From positions 1 to 64,000 of the forward strand of contig JAUHXK010000014.1 in NCBI GenBank assembly GCA_030427405.1: 64,000 bases of DNA, read 5' to 3'. Shown piece by piece: positions 1-8,092 of the stretch; position 1 is the first letter of the stretch; every line of letters starts with the position of its first letter. This stretch comes from Alphaproteobacteria bacterium. GTDB taxonomy: Bacteria; Pseudomonadota; Alphaproteobacteria; Rhodobacterales; Rhodobacteraceae. The notes under the pieces were generated by a model that saw only the letters and a program-made list of their open reading frames with translations, was not told the DNA's origin and did not search any database. A program made the translations under genes and the position numbers.

Positions 1-50
1 CTTTCCACGCGACGAACCAGCACACGGTCATGAAGCGGTTTCAATGCCAT
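1..50 (-). CDS. groES: Co-chaperonin GroES, N-terminal fragment (runs off the left edge)
   Basis: The first 16 codons read MALKPLHDRVLVRRVE, the near-invariant opening of the 10-kDa chaperonin GroES, which caps the GroEL ring during protein folding in the cytoplasm. Only the start is in the window; the rest, and presumably groEL, lie to the left. The ATG follows an AAGGAG-like site (AAGGAGCTGCAAAG in front of the start). A CIRCE operator and a sigma70-like promoter sit immediately upstream, which independently supports the call, because CIRCE is the HrcA-repressor site typical of groESL operons. The fragment is short, but motif plus operator make the identification firm. Confidence 0.93.
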   Translation of the reverse strand, partial: MALKPLHDRVLVRRVE

Positions 51-106
51 CTTTGCAGCTCCTTGGGCTCAAAGTTTATCTATCCTTCCCCGCCTGTGGC
101 GAGGCA

Positions 107-133
107 TTAGCACTCATGTCCTCCGAGTGATAA
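107..133 (-). promoter_or_regulatory. CIRCE operator (HrcA binding site) of groES
   Basis: The sequence TTAGCACTC-N9-GAGTGATAA matches the consensus CIRCE inverted repeat TTAGCACTC-N9-GAGTGCTAA with one mismatch (A for C in the right arm). It lies 57 bases upstream of the groES start codon and just downstream of the predicted -10 box, so bound HrcA would cover the transcription start and early leader. This implies heat-inducible, HrcA-repressed groESL expression; an hrcA gene was not seen in the window. Confidence 0.93.
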
Positions 134-140
134 CGGCGTA

Positions 141-169
141 TAGCTAGGCGGTCGAAAGCCACGAGTCAA
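141..169 (-). promoter_or_regulatory. Predicted sigma70-type promoter of groES
   Basis: Read leftward, a -35 box TTGACT (164-169) is followed after 17 bases by TAGCTA (141-146) as -10. The predicted start near 134 falls at the edge of the CIRCE element, the expected geometry for HrcA control. The -10 is imperfect, so this is an inference from spacing and context. Confidence 0.5.
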
Positions 170-200
170 CAAGCACTGGCGGAAAATTTCAAACGCAGGT

Positions 201-875
201 TCAGCCGGTTTCTTCCCAACTGTAAGCCCAGTGTTTCAGACCCTCTTGCCCCTCAGGGGTCAGGGCATAGGTGCCGGTTTCCACCTTGGCGAACCATCCA
301 TAGTGATTGGTGCGCATCAGCCGTGTTGCCTCGGCGACCCCGGTGGCCTTGGCGACGTCCGCGCCCTTGCTGGCACCATGCTCTGCCAGATGCGCTGCGC
401 ATTTCAACGCGTCCTGCCGATAGGCGGTGACAATTCCGTGCCGCGTCGCACCGCCTGCATTGGGATCACCCTCCAGCCGGTCAAACTCGCGCAGCAGCCG
501 GGCGGCCCTGACCTTGCTTTTTCGCGGAGAATACGGCCCGGGGTCACAGTGGACCTCGACCGCCCCATCCGCGCGCACCGTGATCAGCCCAAGGCCCAAC
601 CGCCGGCACAGGGCAAGGTTGTCCTTCAACGCGCGCCGGGCGGTCCGCCCTTTGGGCTTGCACACCCCGACATAGACCAGGTCCGTCACCCTCAGGCGCG
701 TGACCGCCTGATGGAACAGCGCCAGCGAAAAGCGCAGCTTCAATTCAACAATCACCGGGTCTGACCCATCTCGCATGGCGACGATATCGGCGGCGCCGAC
801 CTCGCCCTTCACAGTATAACCCTGACGCTCCAGCAACGCCTTGATCGGGGGATAGAGATCCTGCTCGCGGTCCAT
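201..875 (-). CDS. DUF2161 family, putative PD-(D/E)XK nuclease-fold protein
   Basis: This 224-residue protein belongs to the DUF2161 family, predicted to be PD-(D/E)XK-type phosphodiesterases. The N-terminal half carries the motif pattern of that fold: E25, D30 in GAADIVA, then E44-L-K46 in PVIVELKL, and Q56 in the next helix. The C-terminal part, from about residue 145, looks like a winged helix (HLAEHGASKGADVAKATGV then a YALTPEGQ wing), which could bind DNA. It is a single gene between the groES promoter and a divergent exported protein. The substrate is unknown; nuclease activity is inferred from motifs only. Most isolates of this order carry one copy, so a house-keeping role is more likely than a mobile restriction enzyme. 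Confidence 0.8.
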   Translation of the reverse strand: MDREQDLYPPIKALLERQGYTVKGEVGAADIVAMRDGSDPVIVELKLRFSLALFHQAVTRLRVTDLVYVGVCKPKGRTARRALKDNLALCRRLGLGLITVRADGAVEVHCDPGPYSPRKSKVRAARLLREFDRLEGDPNAGGATRHGIVTAYRQDALKCAAHLAEHGASKGADVAKATGVAEATRLMRTNHYGWFAKVETGTYALTPEGQEGLKHWAYSWEETG

Positions 876-1002
876 GGCCCCATGCTAGGCGATTTGTCCC
901 GGAAAGCCACCCGCCGGGATGCATGCCACTCAACCGACTTGAACCTGCGCCACGGCAAAGGCAAAGTCCCGCCAGATGCTTCCAGCCGGCCGGATTAACC
1001 GA

Positions 1003-1980
1003 ATGCGTTTCGTACTGTTCTTTTGCCTGATCTTTCCCGCCGCCGTGCATGCCGCCTGCGACGGGCGCGACCTGCGGCCTGACCTGTCCGCCAGCATGCA
1101 AGCCGACCTGCAACAGGCGCTGAACGAGCTTCCCTATCCACAGGGCAATCACTGGGTGGCTTCAAAAGACGGAAAGGTCTTGCACCTGATCGGAACGTTT
1201 CACGCCAATGATGCGCGCATGGATGCAGTGGTCACCCGGCTGACACCGGTTCTCGGCAAGGCCGATGCATTCTATTTCGAAGTCACCCAAGACGAGATGG
1301 CGGCGTTCGAGCAGGGTCTTGCCAGCGACCTCAGCCCGATATTGATCACATCTGGCCCAACTCTGATCGACCTGATGCCGGCAGAGGATTGGAACGCATT
1401 GTCGACCCGGCTGACCGAACGCGGAGTGCCAGGATGGATGGCCGCCAAGATGCGGCCCTGGTTTCTGAGTATTATGCTGGGCATTCCACCTTGCATGATC
1501 CAAGACCCAAATGCCGATTTCGGAATGGATGCCCGGCTTTCCGACCTGGCAAAGGAAAAGGGAATTCCACAATACTCATTGGAAAGTATCGATGAGGTGA
1601 TAGCCATTTTCGACAGCCACCCAATCGAAGACCAAGTCCAGTCGCTTGTCCGGATGGCCGATGCGCTTGACGGCAGCGAAGATCAACTGGCAACGATGGC
1701 CAACATGTATTTCGAGGAACAGCACGGTCAAATCCTGCAACTAGCACGGTTGCAGGGGCAGAACGCATCCGACTTGCCTGAGGACGTTTTTGACGCCGAA
1801 TGGGAAAGTTTCGAACAGCACCTGCTGATCGCCCGCAACGACGCATGGATGAAACACATTCTTGCCATTCCCGCCGACACAGCCGTAATCGCAGTCGGCG
1901 CGGGCCACCTTGCAGGTACGTTTGGGCTGTTGAACCAACTGCAAGCCGCCGGTTTTGACCTGACCCGCGCCGCGTTCTGA
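1003..1980 (+). CDS. TraB/GumN family exported protein
   Basis: A 325-residue protein opening with a signal peptide (MRFVLFFCLIFPAAVHA, cleavage before ACDGRDL). The chosen ATG is the one that puts the signal peptide at the N-terminus; an ATG nine codons upstream would place polar residues before it. Family hallmarks are the early GTFHAND segment near residue 70 and the C-terminal AVGAGHLAGTFGLLNQL stretch followed by the terminal hydrophobic residues. TraB/GumN proteins share a fold with the Tiki protease family and are thought to be metal-dependent periplasmic peptidases or haem-related proteins, but the bacterial members are mostly uncharacterised. Two cysteines (after the signal peptide and in PPCMIQD) might form a disulfide. 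No operon partner is evident. Confidence 0.85.
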   Translation: MRFVLFFCLIFPAAVHAACDGRDLRPDLSASMQADLQQALNELPYPQGNHWVASKDGKVLHLIGTFHANDARMDAVVTRLTPVLGKADAFYFEVTQDEMAAFEQGLASDLSPILITSGPTLIDLMPAEDWNALSTRLTERGVPGWMAAKMRPWFLSIMLGIPPCMIQDPNADFGMDARLSDLAKEKGIPQYSLESIDEVIAIFDSHPIEDQVQSLVRMADALDGSEDQLATMANMYFEEQHGQILQLARLQGQNASDLPEDVFDAEWESFEQHLLIARNDAWMKHILAIPADTAVIAVGAGHLAGTFGLLNQLQAAGFDLTRAAF

Positions 1981-2018
1981 TCTGGCGCGGCAAAATTCAG
2001 ACCAACCGTCGCAGAGTG

Positions 2019-2043
2019 ACCGGACCTGCGTGACAAGTCCGGT
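2019..2043 (+). terminator. Hairpin after the TraB/GumN gene, possible terminator
   Basis: A perfect 7-bp stem ACCGGAC / GTCCGGT with an 11-base loop lies between the TraB/GumN stop and ppaC. There is no T-run behind it, so it may act as a weak or Rho-assisted terminator, or as a ppaC upstream element. Confidence 0.3.
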
Positions 2044-2090
2044 TGACCGCCCTATAAGGCGCGCAAATTTCAAATCCTCAGGACCCTGAC

Positions 2091-3011
2091 ATGACAATTC
2101 AAGTTTTTGGCCATAAATCCCCCGATACCGACTCGACCGGCTCGCCCATCCTTTGGGCCTGGTACCTGAACGAAGTTCAGGGCGAAAAGGCCGAAGCCGT
2201 TCTGCTGGGCGAACCCAACACCGAGGCCGCCTTTCTGCTCAAACGGTGGGACCTGCCCAAGCCGCGCATCATCGACGACGTGGCCGAAGACGCGCCGGTT
2301 GTCATTGTCGACACCAATAACCCCGCCGAACTGCCCGCCAGCATCAATGGCGCCGATATCCGCGCGATCATCGACCACCACAAGCTGGTCGGCGGTCTGG
2401 AAACAAAGGGACCGATCGACATCACCGTCCGTCCGCTGGCCTGCACCGCGACCATCATGGTTGACCTGATGGGCGAAGACGCCGCCAAAATGCCCGATTG
2501 GGCAAAAGGAACGGCACTGACTTGCATTCTTTCGGACACGCTGGAGTTCCGGTCCCCAACAACAACGCCGCATGACCGCGAAGTAGCCGAAAAACTGGCC
2601 GCCGACCTCGACCTTGATATTTCCGCTTACGCAGCCGATATGTTCGCGGCAAAATCCGACGTATCGTCCTTTTCGGATGCCGAACTCATCCGCATGGACA
2701 GCAAGGAATATGCAGTAGACGGAACCAAGTTCCGCGTGTCGGTTCTGGAAACCACCGCACCGGGCGTCGTGCTGGACCGCAAGGCCAGCCTCGCCGCCTC
2801 GATGGGCGACGTCGCGCAAGAGGACGGCGTTGACCAGGTTCTGCTGTTCGTCGTCGACATCCTGAACGAAGAAGCCACTCTGCTGGTACCAAACGACCTG
2901 GTCAAATCCGTCGCCGAAAAAAGCTTTGGCGCCACCGTCGCGGGCGATACCGTCGTCCTGCCCGGCATCATGAGCCGCAAAAAGCAGATCATTCCGAACC
3001 TCAAGGTCTGA
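2091..3011 (+). CDS. ppaC: Manganese-dependent inorganic pyrophosphatase (family II)
   Basis: Family II pyrophosphatase hydrolyses pyrophosphate from biosynthetic reactions to phosphate in the cytoplasm. The 306-residue length is that of the family without CBS domains. All DHH-family metal motifs are visible: FGHKSPDTDS at residues 6-15, VDTNNP near 75, the signature DHH near 95 and, in the C-terminal DHHA2 domain, SRKKQ close to the end, whose basic residues bind substrate. The start has a good AGGA site in front. It is monocistronic with a strong terminator directly behind. Family II enzymes are unusual in Gram-negative bacteria but occur regularly in Rhodobacterales. Confidence 0.95.
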   Translation: MTIQVFGHKSPDTDSTGSPILWAWYLNEVQGEKAEAVLLGEPNTEAAFLLKRWDLPKPRIIDDVAEDAPVVIVDTNNPAELPASINGADIRAIIDHHKLVGGLETKGPIDITVRPLACTATIMVDLMGEDAAKMPDWAKGTALTCILSDTLEFRSPTTTPHDREVAEKLAADLDLDISAYAADMFAAKSDVSSFSDAELIRMDSKEYAVDGTKFRVSVLETTAPGVVLDRKASLAASMGDVAQEDGVDQVLLFVVDILNEEATLLVPNDLVKSVAEKSFGATVAGDTVVLPGIMSRKKQIIPNLKV

Positions 3012-3031
3012 TGTCGTCGACATAGGCTTTC

Positions 3032-3060
3032 AAAGGCGCCCCTGGGGGCGCCTTTTCTTT
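3032..3060 (+). terminator. Rho-independent terminator of ppaC
   Basis: Stem AAAGGCGCC(CC) paired with (GG)GGCGCCTTT and followed by TTTTCTTT, 20 bases after the ppaC stop codon. G+C-rich stem, tight loop and T-rich tail make this a standard intrinsic terminator. Confidence 0.9.
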
Positions 3061-3179
3061 GCGAGGCTCTGCCTCGCGCTCCGGGATATTTACAGCCAGA
3101 TGAATGAAGGATCCGCAGCTTCATCTGGCCCCAAATATCCCGGGGGAGTCGCCCGCAGGGCGGCGGGGGCAGAGCCCCC
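3061..3179. repeat. Intergenic palindromic repeat cluster, Rhodobacterales type
   Basis: A composite palindromic element. It begins with the perfect hairpin GCGAGGC-TCT-GCCTCGC (3061-3077). Then come two 24-base arms in inverted orientation, 3081-3104 and 3120-3143, differing at three positions and separated by 15 bases; their core is ATATTTACAGCCAGATGAA. It ends with a G-rich tail containing further small dyads (GCCCGCAGGGCGG, GGGGCAGAGCCCCC). Related single arms occur at 29521, 49381 and 58455. The layout resembles BIME/REP-type elements of other bacteria. It is non-coding although an open frame crosses it. Confidence 0.8.
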
Positions 3180-3244
3180 CTCTGGCAAAACCGGACCGGC
3201 TCTGCCATAGCGATAGAAAGTCCGACCAAACCGAAAGAAATCAA

Positions 3245-4120
3245 ATGACACAGATCGTGAATTCGCTTGCAGAGATATCCGACCGATACAAAGCCTTGTT
3301 TGTCGATCTGTGGGGATGTGTTCACAACGGGATAACGGCGTTTCCCGAGGCCGTCGCCGCGTTGCAATCGTACCGGCAACAGGGTGGTATCGTTGTATTG
3401 GTCACCAATTCACCCAAACCCCGTGCGGGGGTGGCGGAACAGCTTTCCGAGTTCAACGTACCCGATGACGCCTATGACACGATCGCCTCAAGTGGCGATT
3501 CCGCGCGTTCGGCCATGTTTCGCGGTGCAGTTGGAAACAAGGTCTACTTCATGGGCGACTGGGCACGGGATGAGGGATTCTTCGAGCCGCTGAAGCTGCT
3601 GGAAAACCCGGTGGACATTGAACGTGTCGCCCTGAAAGATGCCGATGGGATCGTTTGCTGCGGCCCGCTTGACCCGATGGCCGATCCTTCGGTGAACCGG
3701 GCCGATTTTCTTTTTGCCAAGCAAAAAGGCATGAAACTGCTTTGCGCAAATCCCGACATCGTCGTCGACCGCGGCGAGGTTCGCGAGTGGTGCGCCGGTG
3801 CTTTGGCCCGGCTGTATACCGAAATGGGCGGCGAAAGCCTTTATTTCGGCAAACCACACCCACCGATCTATGACTTGGCACGACGTAGGCTGCAATCGCT
3901 GGGCGCGGATATCCGGGACTCGGAAATCCTGGTCATCGGCGATGGCCCCCATACCGACATTGCGGGCGGCATGGGCGAGGGTCTTGATTCCCTGTTCATC
4001 ACCGGCGGGCTGGCTGCTGCCGAGACCAAAACGTCGCACCAGCCGGACCAAGACTCGCTAATGCATTACATTGAAAAGGAAAAAGTGAATCCGACCTATT
4101 CCATCGGTCGCTTGAGGTAA
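3245..4120 (+). CDS. TIGR01459-type class IIA HAD hydrolase
   Basis: A 291-residue HAD-superfamily phosphatase of subfamily IIA, the group of NagD and 4-nitrophenylphosphatases. Motif I appears as FVDLWGCVHNG near residue 20, motif II as LVTNSPKPR (threonine/serine of the oxyanion site), and motifs III/IV as YFGKPHPPIY with lysine followed by VIGDGPHTDIAGG. The start is set at MTQIVNSL, preceded by GAAAGA; a longer frame reaching back to 3104 would be translated from the intergenic repeat and is rejected. The physiological substrate is unknown; family IIA members dephosphorylate small metabolites such as nucleotides or sugar phosphates. It stands alone between the repeat and the MaoC gene. 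Confidence 0.85.
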   Translation: MTQIVNSLAEISDRYKALFVDLWGCVHNGITAFPEAVAALQSYRQQGGIVVLVTNSPKPRAGVAEQLSEFNVPDDAYDTIASSGDSARSAMFRGAVGNKVYFMGDWARDEGFFEPLKLLENPVDIERVALKDADGIVCCGPLDPMADPSVNRADFLFAKQKGMKLLCANPDIVVDRGEVREWCAGALARLYTEMGGESLYFGKPHPPIYDLARRRLQSLGADIRDSEILVIGDGPHTDIAGGMGEGLDSLFITGGLAAAETKTSHQPDQDSLMHYIEKEKVNPTYSIGRLR

Positions 4121-4221
4121 GCAGAAATAACTTGATCTTCTGCGCTTGCGAAGTAATAAAGTTGCCAAACTTATGCTGGTAATGACTTTTTGTTGCTTGG
4201 CAAATTTCGAGTGAGGGCGAC

Positions 4222-4665
4222 ATGTTGGACAATCTTCCGCGCGGTACGATCTGTATTGAAGACATCGAGATGGGCATGAGCCGCCACCTTAGAAAGGTGG
4301 TAACCGATGACGATATCGAGATGTTCGCCCAGGTATCCACAGACCGGAACCCGGTGCACCTGGATGATGATTATGCCCGCGATACGATATTCGAGGGGCG
4401 CATAGCCCATGGCATGCTGACGGCTGGCCTGATCTCGGCTGTAATCGGCGAGCAACTGCCCGGACACGGGACGGTCTACATGGGCCAGTCGCTCAAGTTT
4501 CTTGCGCCGGTGCGTCCGGGGGATTTGGTCTATGCCGAAGTCAAGGTAATCGACATCGATTTTGCCAAGCGCCGGGTAAAGCTGGATTGTCATTGCTCGG
4601 TCGAAGGCAAGAAAGTCCTGGTGGGCGAGGCCATGGTATTGGCGCCCAGCCGCAAATTCGACTGA
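4222..4665 (+). CDS. MaoC family hot-dog dehydratase, PhaJ-like
   Basis: A 147-residue MaoC-domain protein of the (R)-specific enoyl-CoA hydratase type. The catalytic signature is present as STDRNPVHLDDDYA (aspartate and histidine of the hydratase dyad) near residues 44-57, followed by FEGRIAHGML, the conserved GRIAHG loop. Enzymes of this size and type hydrate trans-2-enoyl-CoA to (R)-3-hydroxyacyl-CoA and can link beta-oxidation to polyhydroxyalkanoate synthesis. No PHA or fatty-acid gene is next to it, so the exact acyl-CoA substrate is open. The ATG follows GTGAGGGCGAC, an acceptable ribosome site. Confidence 0.85.
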   Translation: MLDNLPRGTICIEDIEMGMSRHLRKVVTDDDIEMFAQVSTDRNPVHLDDDYARDTIFEGRIAHGMLTAGLISAVIGEQLPGHGTVYMGQSLKFLAPVRPGDLVYAEVKVIDIDFAKRRVKLDCHCSVEGKKVLVGEAMVLAPSRKFD

Positions 4666-4760
4666 CGCGCGCCGACCTGATGGCTGGGCGCGGTCCGCTG
4701 AGCTGCCCCATGTTCGAACTGCGTCTTGAACCTGCCCGGCAGTCCCGCTAGGCAACCACA

Positions 4761-5693
4761 ATGCAGATCATTCGGGATTTCCAGTTTGTCGAGCCCCAGG
4801 ACCGGGGCGCAAGTGCCGCCATCGGCAATTTCGATGGTGTTCACATCGGCCATCAATCTGTCATTGACCTGGCCCGCAGCGCCCGACCTGACGCTCCGCT
4901 GGGCATCCTGACTTTTGAACCCCACCCGCGCGAGTATTTTGCGCCCGACGCGCCGCCCTTTCGTCTGATGCGTGGCAATGCCCGGGCACACCGGCTGGAA
5001 AAACTGGGTGTTCAAAAGCTGTATGAACTTCCGTTCAACGCAGCCCTGGCCGGATTGACGCCGGAAGAGTTTGCCCGCCTGGTGATCTGCGACGGACTGG
5101 GTTTGTCGCATGTGGTGGTCGGCGCCGATTTCTGTTTTGGCAAGGGCCGCAGTGGTTCGGCCCGCGACATGGTCCGCTTTGGCCGCGACATGGGGTTTGG
5201 CGTCACTGTGGCCAACTTGATGGAGCGGTCGGAAAACGTTGTTTCGTCAACCGCCATCCGCACTGCGCTGAGCGAAGGCCGCCCGCGGGACGCGGCGGCG
5301 ATGTTGGGGCATTGGCATCGCATAGAAGGCAAGGTTATTGGCGGCGAGCAGCGCGGGCGGGAGCTTGGGTTTCCAACGGCCAACCTTTCGATCGAGGGCC
5401 TGCATCAGCCGAAATTCGGCGTTTATGCCGTTCTTGTCGACGTGCTGGATGGCCCTCATCAGGGCAGCTTTCTCGGCGCGGCCTCGGTTGGAACGCGGCC
5501 CATGTTCAAGGGCGAGGTCCCCAATATCGAAACCTTCCTGTTCGATTTTTCAGGCGATCTTTACGGTGCCACGCTGTCTGTCGGGCTGGTGGAATATCTG
5601 CGCCCCGAAATGACCTTTGACGGGCTGGACGGACTGATCGAACAGATGCACGCGGATTGCGACCGTGCGCGCAAAATTCTGGCCGCTCGATGA
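4761..5693 (+). CDS. ribF: Bifunctional riboflavin kinase/FMN adenylyltransferase
   Basis: RibF converts riboflavin to FMN and then FAD in the cytoplasm. The 310-residue protein has the usual two domains. The N-terminal FAD synthetase (about 1-180) shows the nucleotidyltransferase motif IGNFDGVHIGHQ near residue 20 and the SSTAIR motif near 157. The C-terminal flavokinase shows GEQRGRELGFPTANL near residue 195. Its stop codon overlaps the start of the next gene (ATGA), so it leads the ribF-ycgN-ltaE run. Several flavoproteins in this window depend on its product, though that is not evidence of co-regulation. Confidence 0.97.
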   Translation: MQIIRDFQFVEPQDRGASAAIGNFDGVHIGHQSVIDLARSARPDAPLGILTFEPHPREYFAPDAPPFRLMRGNARAHRLEKLGVQKLYELPFNAALAGLTPEEFARLVICDGLGLSHVVVGADFCFGKGRSGSARDMVRFGRDMGFGVTVANLMERSENVVSSTAIRTALSEGRPRDAAAMLGHWHRIEGKVIGGEQRGRELGFPTANLSIEGLHQPKFGVYAVLVDVLDGPHQGSFLGAASVGTRPMFKGEVPNIETFLFDFSGDLYGATLSVGLVEYLRPEMTFDGLDGLIEQMHADCDRARKILAAR

Positions 5694-6163
5694 GTTCGGA
5701 CCCGATTGACCGCTCGGGACTGTCCCCGAGATTCTGGGAGCGCAAGCCCCTGCGCCAGATGAACCCGCAGGAATGGGAAGCCCTGTGCGACGGGTGCGGG
5801 AAATGCTGTTTGAACAAGCTGGAAGACGAAGACACGGGCGAAGTTGCCTTGACCTGCGTCGCCTGCCGCTTGCTGGACGATGAAACCTGCCGCTGTACGC
5901 AATACGACATCCGGCATCAGTTCGTGCCGGAATGTATCGTCATGAAGCCCGACAATATCGACACCCACGCTTACTGGCTGCCGCAAACCTGCGCCTATCG
6001 CCTGCTGTGGGAAGGAAAACCGCTTTTTGACTGGCATCCGCTGCTGTCCGGCACAGCTGACAGCGTTCATGCGGCGGGTGTATCGGTGCGGCATCGCACC
6101 GTATCCGAGTTCGAAACGCCACAAGAAGAGTGGGAAGACCACATCATCGAGGAGCCGACCTGA
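5690..6163 (+). CDS. YcgN family cysteine-cluster protein
   Basis: A 157-residue member of the YcgN/UPF0260 family, with a run of cysteines typical of a metal or Fe-S site: CDGCGKCC near residue 32, then CVACRLL and CRCTQYD, and further CIV and CAYR. The biochemical function of the family is not established. The ATG overlaps the ribF stop as ATGA, and its own stop overlaps the ltaE start as TGATG, so translation of the three genes is probably coupled. An upstream in-frame ATG at 5657 lies inside ribF and is less likely. Confidence 0.88.
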   Translation: MSSDPIDRSGLSPRFWERKPLRQMNPQEWEALCDGCGKCCLNKLEDEDTGEVALTCVACRLLDDETCRCTQYDIRHQFVPECIVMKPDNIDTHAYWLPQTCAYRLLWEGKPLFDWHPLLSGTADSVHAAGVSVRHRTVSEFETPQEEWEDHIIEEPT

Positions 6164-7197
6164 TGCATTTTGCCTCTGACAATTCCGGCCCGGTTCATCC
6201 CGAGGTCCTGGCAGCTCTGGCCGAGGCCAATCAGGGTTACGCGATGGCCTATGGTGCTGACGCCCTGATGAACCAGGTCCGGGACCGGATCAGGGCGATC
6301 TTCGAAGCGCCCGGTGCGGCGGTCTATCTGGTTGCGACCGGGACGGCGGCCAATGCGCTGGCCCTGGCGACCCTGTCGAACCCGTGGGAAACGGTCTTCT
6401 GCTCGGCAATGTCCCATATCCATGAGGACGAGTGCAATGCGCCCGAGTTTTACAGCGGCGCCAAGCTGACCCTGGTGCCCGGCGGCGACAAGATGAGCGC
6501 CGATGCCCTGCGCCGGTCGATACAGGGCGAAGAAACGCGCGGCGTGCACGGGCCGCAGCGCGGGCCGGTTTCGATCACCCAGGTGACGGAACGGGGAACA
6601 GTCTATTCGTTGGCGGAATTGCAGGCATTGTGCGACGTCGCAAAGGAATTTGGCCTGCCGGTGCATCTGGATGGGGCGCGGTTTACCAATGCCCTTGTTG
6701 CGCTGGATTGCACACCGGCCGAAATGACCTGGAAGGCCGGTGTCGACGTGGTGAGTTTTGGCGGCACCAAGAACGGTTTGATGGGCGTCGAAGCCGTTAT
6801 TTTCTTTGACGAATCCAAGGCGTGGGAATTCGAGCTGCGGCGCAAGCGCGGGGCGCATCTTTTTTCCAAGCACCGTTATCTGTCCGCCCAGATGGCGGTA
6901 TATCTGACGGACGACCTTTGGTTGCGGTCTGCCCGTCGGGCCAATGCAAACTGCGCCCGCCTTGTTCAAGGTCTCAGGGCGGCGGGGGCCGAGTTCTTGC
7001 ACGCGCCTGATGCCAATATCGTCTTTGCCAGCTTCCCCCGAAGCCTGCACAAACGCCTGCACGACGCTGGTGCCGTTTATCACTTGTGGGGTGCCGAATT
7101 GGAGGGGGATGACGCGGACGAAATGCTGCCCTGCCGGCTGGTCTGCGACTGGTCCATCGAAGCCGAACAGATTGACCAGTTTCTAGCATTGTTCTGA
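6163..7197 (+). CDS. ltaE: Low-specificity L-threonine aldolase
   Basis: A fold-type I PLP enzyme of 344 residues that cleaves L-threonine (and allo-threonine) to glycine and acetaldehyde. Visible features are the N-terminal SDNSGPVHPEV segment, a glycine-rich ATGTAANALAL phosphate-binding stretch, LDGARFTNA with the aspartate that pairs with the pyridine nitrogen, and VSFGGTKNGLMG with the PLP lysine. The start is the ATG of the TGATG overlap with the upstream gene; a longer frame from 6130 lies within that gene. It is the last member of the ribF-ycgN-ltaE overlap. Function as threonine aldolase is assigned by family; exact stereo-preference cannot be read. Confidence 0.92.
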   Translation: MHFASDNSGPVHPEVLAALAEANQGYAMAYGADALMNQVRDRIRAIFEAPGAAVYLVATGTAANALALATLSNPWETVFCSAMSHIHEDECNAPEFYSGAKLTLVPGGDKMSADALRRSIQGEETRGVHGPQRGPVSITQVTERGTVYSLAELQALCDVAKEFGLPVHLDGARFTNALVALDCTPAEMTWKAGVDVVSFGGTKNGLMGVEAVIFFDESKAWEFELRRKRGAHLFSKHRYLSAQMAVYLTDDLWLRSARRANANCARLVQGLRAAGAEFLHAPDANIVFASFPRSLHKRLHDAGAVYHLWGAELEGDDADEMLPCRLVCDWSIEAEQIDQFLALF

Positions 7198-7252
7198 TCA
7201 GCGCTTCAGCGTCGCGGGCCGCACCGTTGCGGTGGCACCTCGACCCATCGGG

Positions 7253-8092
7253 CTACTTTGCCGCCAGAGGCATCGTCACTGGGTGCTGCGCCCAGAACGA
7301 ACGCAGATGTGCCGCGGTTGCCTGCGGGTGCGAAATCGGCAGCATGTGCCCCGCCCCTGAAATTGTTGCACTGGATGCGAATGGCAGGCGCCGGGTCAAC
7401 CCATCAATCACGGCTGGCATGATCGGGTGCGTCTCAGACCCCCGGAGCAACAGGATCGGCATTGTGGCACGATCCAGCTGTTCGGTATGCAGCAGCCCCT
7501 TGCTGTCCCGGAAAATCGCGTCTTCGACGGCGTTGACCACATGAATGCCCCGGATCATCGCAGCCCGGGTCCGGTCTGGAAGATCCGGCCAGCGAGGGCT
7601 GTCATCGGTACCCCACATCCGGTTGAACAGACGCGCTGCCGTTTCCCTATCCCCGGCTGCAAAGGCATCCAGATAGGGTTTGGCGTCCCTGTTGTGCAGG
7701 TCGACCAACGCTGGTGCATCCTGTTGTGCGACGGCAAAAAAGACCGGTTCGACCAAGACCGCAGATCTGACCAGTTCGGGATGCTCTATCGCCAGCCGCA
7801 GCGCGACCATGGCGCCAAAGGAATGGCCGATCACATCCATGGGTTCAGGCAACTGGTCCAGCGCCAATTCCGTGATCCGGTCAAAGAATTCGCCCTGCCC
7901 GTCCCAATCCGGGCTGCGGCCATGCGACAGCATATCCGGCGCCGTAAAACGGGCCTGACCGTCCAGAACCTTGGCCAGACCCGACCAGGCCCCGGAATGG
8001 GCGATCGTGCAATGCAGGGCCAGAACATCACGCGGCCCCGTGCCCAGCGTCCTGACATGGGCCCCCTGGACCGGTCGCCTTCCGCCTGTCAC
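7253..8092 (-). CDS. Alpha/beta-fold hydrolase
   Basis: A 279-residue alpha/beta hydrolase. The nucleophile elbow is GHSFGA near residue 98, the oxyanion region is LHCTIAHSGAW near 29, the acid is probably the aspartate or glutamate after PILLLRGSET, and the catalytic histidine lies in SGAGHMLPISHP near the C-terminus. The start is a GTG whose GTGA overlaps the stop of the upstream isomerase gene, so the two are translationally coupled. Substrate is unknown; the pairing with a 2-hydroxychromene-2-carboxylate isomerase-like gene hints at aromatic or glutathione-dependent chemistry, but this is inference only. Confidence 0.85.
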   Translation of the reverse strand: MTGGRRPVQGAHVRTLGTGPRDVLALHCTIAHSGAWSGLAKVLDGQARFTAPDMLSHGRSPDWDGQGEFFDRITELALDQLPEPMDVIGHSFGAMVALRLAIEHPELVRSAVLVEPVFFAVAQQDAPALVDLHNRDAKPYLDAFAAGDRETAARLFNRMWGTDDSPRWPDLPDRTRAAMIRGIHVVNAVEDAIFRDSKGLLHTEQLDRATMPILLLRGSETHPIMPAVIDGLTRRLPFASSATISGAGHMLPISHPQATAAHLRSFWAQHPVTMPLAAK

